In this document: positions 60,820 to 64,000 of the stretch, in pieces | Position numbering within the stretch: the first letter of the stretch is position 1 | Layout of the letters: every line of letters starts with the position of its first letter | Origin: Pontibacter virosus | GTDB lineage: Bacteria > Bacteroidota > Bacteroidia > Cytophagales > Hymenobacteraceae | Reading direction: 5' to 3' | Length of the DNA: 64,000 bases | Assembly (NCBI RefSeq): GCF_003096355.1 | Contig: NZ_QEKI01000005.1 | Span: 282,919-346,918, forward strand | Notes under the pieces: generated by a model | Told to the model about the DNA's origin: nothing | Databases searched by the model: none | What the model saw: only the letters and a program-made list of their open reading frames with translations | Translations under genes and position numbers: made by a program

Positions 60820-63549
60820 CTATTGCAGCCGGATCATACGCAGATGGTCGATCATAGCCTGGTTGATCTCGAAGTTCATGTTCTCGTTGGCGGGCTCAAA
60901 AGTAAGTGTCAGTTGATTCGTGCCTTTTTCGAGCTGAACCCATACTTTGTTGCTGTAACCCCAGTCGCTCCACTCGCCAATGCCACGCTGCGGCAGCACG
61001 ATGGTGCCTGCCAATTCCTTGCCCTTGCGAAGGGTGCGCATCGCGGCTTTGTTGTCGGTGTTGATCGGGCCATTGCCATTGGCATAGCGGAAGTCGATGG
61101 CATACAAGCCAGCCTGCGGTGCGGTCACTTTAAAGTTGACGGTCGTATTTGCCTTTTTGCTCACTTCCACAAAACCCTTGCCCGTGAAGCCTTTGTAAGG
61201 TTGCTTGGCTAGAGTTGCGGCTGCTTCCGCTTCATATACCTGTTCCAGTGCCGCGGGGTATACCGCCACAGGCTCGCTGGCAAAAGAGCCGTATCCTGCT
61301 GCGTCGGTCGCGATCACCTGGTATTCAGCATAGCCATCGGCCTGCACGGCTATACCTGTTTCAGTGGTTTTTTGCATCGGCTTGCCGTTTTTGAGCACGG
61401 TATAGTTCACCGCACCTTCCACCGGCTGCCAGTTATACCTGCCATTGGCAAACGTAGCCGTAGGAGCAGGAGGCGTGACATGGTGGGCCACTTTGTTCTG
61501 CTGGCCTTTATCGCTTATCTGATCAGAAAGCACGATCTGTACTTTATGTTGACCGGTCAGGCTGGAAGCTATAGCGGCTCCTTCCAGTGGCTGACCGTCG
61601 AGTGTGATGCTGCGGATGCTGTTGCCAAAGCCCTGCATTTCGATGTCGAGCACGGCGTTCCTATACTTGAAGTTGTTGAGGCGATGGTTGCCTTTGTACA
61701 CCTCGGGCACGAAGGGCTTAAATACCAGTTTGTCCGCTTGGAAATCCATTCCGAAAAGCAGCTTGTAGGTCATACCCAGGTAGCCGGCTACACTCCAAAG
61801 CTGACGGTCGGAGTTTACCTGCGTACCGGCATAGTCGCCGTTGCTGGCCACAAAGTTCTCTTTGTTGGTGAGGAATAAAGCAGCAGGACGGTAAATCGCG
61901 TTGAGGCTCTCTAGGGTGGCAGTTTCGTTGCCGACTTTGGCGGCGGCCAGTGTCCAGTAGGCCTGCACAAAAGGCCAGATGCCGTTGTTGTGGTAAGGCG
62001 GAATGTTCGGGATCTGCGGGAAGATGCTCGGCACACCAAAGTCATACACCGGTGTGTTGGCTACGATGCGTTTGGCTCTGTCAGCATCAGCTATATCAAA
62101 CAACACGGTGAGCGCCTCACCCAGCGCCTCGGATCTTGGCGACAGCGACAGGTAATTGCGTCCGTACAGGTACTGCCCGTAATAGCCTTTGTCTTCCTGC
62201 CACAGGTGCTGGTTTATACCTTGTTTGATGCGCCCGGCCAGTTGACTATACCTGTCAGCGGCTTGTTTGTCATTTAGCATCGTCGCCATCTGGCTCAACA
62301 GCACATTGGCCTGGTAGTGCATTGCATTCGTTCCTAAGTTTTGGGAAGCGTAAATGTCAGCCGGCTGCATCCATTTCGGATAGGTTTGCTCGCGCCAGTC
62401 CAGGAAGGAGGACTCACCGCGCATCAGGTTCGTTTTTTGATCGAAGGCATTGAGCAGATCGTCTTCCATGGAGTTGCGGGTGATCTCGTACGCCTCGCGG
62501 AGCCAGTTCTGGTTACCGGTCACGGTGTAGATCTCCCAAGCGGCCGTGGCCCACACAATGCGGTCGGTCGATACCGGATAGGCCCCGCCCGTGCCGGTAT
62601 CCTGAATGATGCGCTGGTTCTTCACTTTGCGCATCAGACTTTTGCGGGCTATCTCCGGTTCAATGGCCGCCAGTCCCAGGATCAGGCTGTAGCTGATGTC
62701 GCGGGTCCACACGCCAGCCCATTCTTTGCCCGTCCGGAAAGTACTGTCGGCCTCAATGTTTTTCACCACTTCCTCCAGCGTCATGTTGTATAGTGCATCG
62801 GTGAGCACGTAGTCGGAGCTGTATTGCGGGTAATGGTCGATCGGGGAGCTCAACTTCCAGTGCGAGGCAGTAAACTTCTCTTCGCGGTGGGCATTCATGT
62901 TGAGCGTCACTTCATAGATGCCATCACCGTCCGGGTCTTCCAACTCCATCCCTTCACGGCTCGCCAGGTTATCGAAGTCCCAGGAAAGGGGAGTTGTATT
63001 GCCGGCAATGTAAACGCCCTTGAAATCGTCTTTGTATACCTTGCTGCCATTGTAGGCAGTGTAAAATCCTTCCTTCTCAAATGCAGCAAGCACCTCCCGC
63101 ATATCCACCCGCACCGTCAGGGGTGTGTTCGGCGGCAAGAAAGCCTTGGCCGGTGCCGGCTCAGTGGCTTTCAGCTGTTGACCGAACTTGATAAGAGGGG
63201 TTTCGCAGCTGCCACCTTCTTCGGCAAGGCAAACGAACTGGTGGTCCATACCCGGCGGCATCTCATTGTCCTTGCTGTTGATGCTGAACTTAAAGAGCAC
63301 CTCCGGCGACTGGAACTCGTTTGCCGGGCTTTGGTAACTGGACGTGATTTCAGTAGGGGAGAGGGCCCTGGCTACGAAGTCGCCTTGAGTAATGGCATCA
63401 GGGAATACCAAATAGCTGTTTGATTCCCAGATAGGAGCTATGACTACCTGAGATTCAGAAACACCTAAGTCAGGTTGTTGTGTTTTGCAGGCGGTTGCAG
63501 ATAGTAGTACTGCTAAGCCGAGTGCATGTATGTAATAGTGTTTTTTCAT
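60820..63549 (-). CDS. Large lipoprotein six-hairpin glycosidase with C-terminal carbohydrate-binding domain
   Basis: About 909 residues from ATG at 63549. The lipobox is LLSATAC. An N-terminal beta region (about 40-240) with DPDGDGIYEVTLNMN precedes an (alpha/alpha)6 catalytic barrel (about 265-620) with GVWTRDISYSLILGLAA, FLDWREQTYPKWMQP and NIPPYHNNGIWPFVQAYW, as in GH63/GH15/GH78-like enzymes; Asp in WTRDIS and Glu/Asp in the DWRE block are candidate catalytic residues. A fibronectin-like part (about 690-765) and a CBM6/35-like domain with EAEAAATL at its start end the protein. It should release sugars from a glycan at the outer surface. The family number is uncertain. Confidence 0.88.
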   Translation of the reverse strand: MKKHYYIHALGLAVLLSATACKTQQPDLGVSESQVVIAPIWESNSYLVFPDAITQGDFVARALSPTEITSSYQSPANEFQSPEVLFKFSINSKDNEMPPGMDHQFVCLAEEGGSCETPLIKFGQQLKATEPAPAKAFLPPNTPLTVRVDMREVLAAFEKEGFYTAYNGSKVYKDDFKGVYIAGNTTPLSWDFDNLASREGMELEDPDGDGIYEVTLNMNAHREEKFTASHWKLSSPIDHYPQYSSDYVLTDALYNMTLEEVVKNIEADSTFRTGKEWAGVWTRDISYSLILGLAAIEPEIARKSLMRKVKNQRIIQDTGTGGAYPVSTDRIVWATAAWEIYTVTGNQNWLREAYEITRNSMEDDLLNAFDQKTNLMRGESSFLDWREQTYPKWMQPADIYASQNLGTNAMHYQANVLLSQMATMLNDKQAADRYSQLAGRIKQGINQHLWQEDKGYYGQYLYGRNYLSLSPRSEALGEALTVLFDIADADRAKRIVANTPVYDFGVPSIFPQIPNIPPYHNNGIWPFVQAYWTLAAAKVGNETATLESLNAIYRPAALFLTNKENFVASNGDYAGTQVNSDRQLWSVAGYLGMTYKLLFGMDFQADKLVFKPFVPEVYKGNHRLNNFKYRNAVLDIEMQGFGNSIRSITLDGQPLEGAAIASSLTGQHKVQIVLSDQISDKGQQNKVAHHVTPPAPTATFANGRYNWQPVEGAVNYTVLKNGKPMQKTTETGIAVQADGYAEYQVIATDAAGYGSFASEPVAVYPAALEQVYEAEAAATLAKQPYKGFTGKGFVEVSKKANTTVNFKVTAPQAGLYAIDFRYANGNGPINTDNKAAMRTLRKGKELAGTIVLPQRGIGEWSDWGYSNKVWVQLEKGTNQLTLTFEPANENMNFEINQAMIDHLRMIRLQ

Positions 63550-64000
63550 GGTCAATATTTATGCTGTTCTATACCTTAGTTTTTCGGGTTGCAGGTATAG
63601 GGAATGAATTGTTTCATAGCTTGCCCTGGCCGGGCGGGCCTCACTTTTTTCCTTGATGAAAAAAGTAAGCAAAAAAATCAAGACGATTTTGAACTCGCTG
63701 ACCGCTCAAACAAAAAATCGTCGTTGGTGCACCTGGCCAAAGTATTCTGCTTCATAGCTGCGGTGCAAGTTAGTCTTGCTATACTTGCCAGTGGTGAGTT
63801 ACAAAACTGAAACTACATTGCTTATACCTATAAAGTGGCATCTACAGACTCACCTCCTTGGACTACTGAGAACGAGAGTTCGAAAGTAGCGAGCGTAGTT
63901 CTGAGGGGTAGGGGTGGTTGGCCCCGGTACAGCAAAAGACCTAACTTAACAACACCGCTTATACCTGAAAACTAGCACCTGATAAAAATCCCCTCTTGAG
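63550..64000. other. Noncoding right end with a structured repeat
   Basis: No convincing gene. Octamer copies lie at about 63591 and 63960 and related TATACC strings at 63571 and 63823. The structured element at 63640-63720 is annotated separately. The end may be the leader of a gene beyond the window. Confidence 0.5.
63640..63720. repeat. Intergenic structured repeat with interlocking hairpins
   Basis: ACTTTTTTC (63643-63651) pairs with GAAAAAAGT (63658-63666); CGATTTT (63684-63690) pairs with AAAATCG (63714-63720). The first loop, CTTGAT, is complementary to ATCAAG at 63677-63682, so a pseudoknot or switch between two folds is possible. From memory, similar strings are repeated between genes in Bacteroidota genomes. 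Confidence 0.55.

Noticed and set aside
63604..63810. Short plus-strand frame at the right end
   Set aside because: It is a translation of the structured intergenic repeat and has no independent support.

Overview
The window reads as chromosome from an aerobic gliding-type Bacteroidota, most likely Cytophagales/Hymenobacteraceae (Pontibacter-like). Reasons: about 50% GC; start codons without Shine-Dalgarno sequences; several Bacteroidota -7 promoter boxes (TAnnTTTG) just upstream of starts; and families typical of the phylum (BY-kinase EPS export, NtrC/NtrY regulators beside FtsX exporters, HK-CheR-CheB hybrids, HemJ, RluF). The genus is an inference; the phylum is fairly secure. I saw no rRNA, tRNA, CRISPR array, transposase or phage gene.

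Layout. 1-12852 (minus strand) is an exopolysaccharide locus: outer-membrane export lipoprotein, Wzc-like tyrosine kinase, an intrinsic terminator/attenuator, Wzx-like flippase, GT4, Wzy-like polymerase, two GT-A transferases, then two paralogous parallel beta-helix proteins. The last is secreted, carries a PA14 domain and runs off the left edge. 13338-13550 is a small DUF1737-like gene. 13723-22475 (minus) is a seven-gene unit: MacA-like adaptor, TolC-like channel, ABC ATPase, two FtsX permeases, then an NtrC-type regulator and its histidine kinase. A good sigma-54-like promoter lies upstream of the first gene, so the unit is probably autoregulated. 22728-23774 is an AT-rich, probably transferred gene. 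23892-30106 (plus) holds an OmpA-like protein, aminopeptidase P, CtlX-type hydrolase, AEC transporter and RluF. 30282-33045 (minus) holds a zinc-ribbon protein, hemJ and hemN; hemN has two CRP/FNR-like sites upstream. 33275-36399 holds a D-threonine-aldolase-like enzyme, an M28 peptidase and a GH25 lysozyme. 36436-40610 holds a disordered Arg/Gly/Tyr/Ser protein and a divergent pair of cellulose-synthase-like GT2 and lipoprotein glycosidase. 40849-45717 is a set of small metabolic genes ending in pepD. 45783-47868 is an oxidase / sensory-rhodopsin-transducer-like / DUF2721 operon. 48057-54708 is a hybrid kinase - CheR - CheB - REC-kinase signalling operon. 54861-63549 holds DUF421, GNAT, DUF1963, mgsA, threonine synthase, LysR, a small unknown protein and a large six-hairpin glycosidase lipoprotein. 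The right end is noncoding and carries a structured repeat.

The most unusual signal is not a gene. The octamer CAGGTATA (reverse complement TATACCTG) occurs more than fifty times by my hand count, where about two would be expected. It appears in both orientations, in genes and between genes, often as Ile-Pro (ATA CCT) or Gly-Ile (GGT ATA), and it even builds an inverted-repeat terminator. It appears to be missing from the AT-rich, foreign-looking genes.
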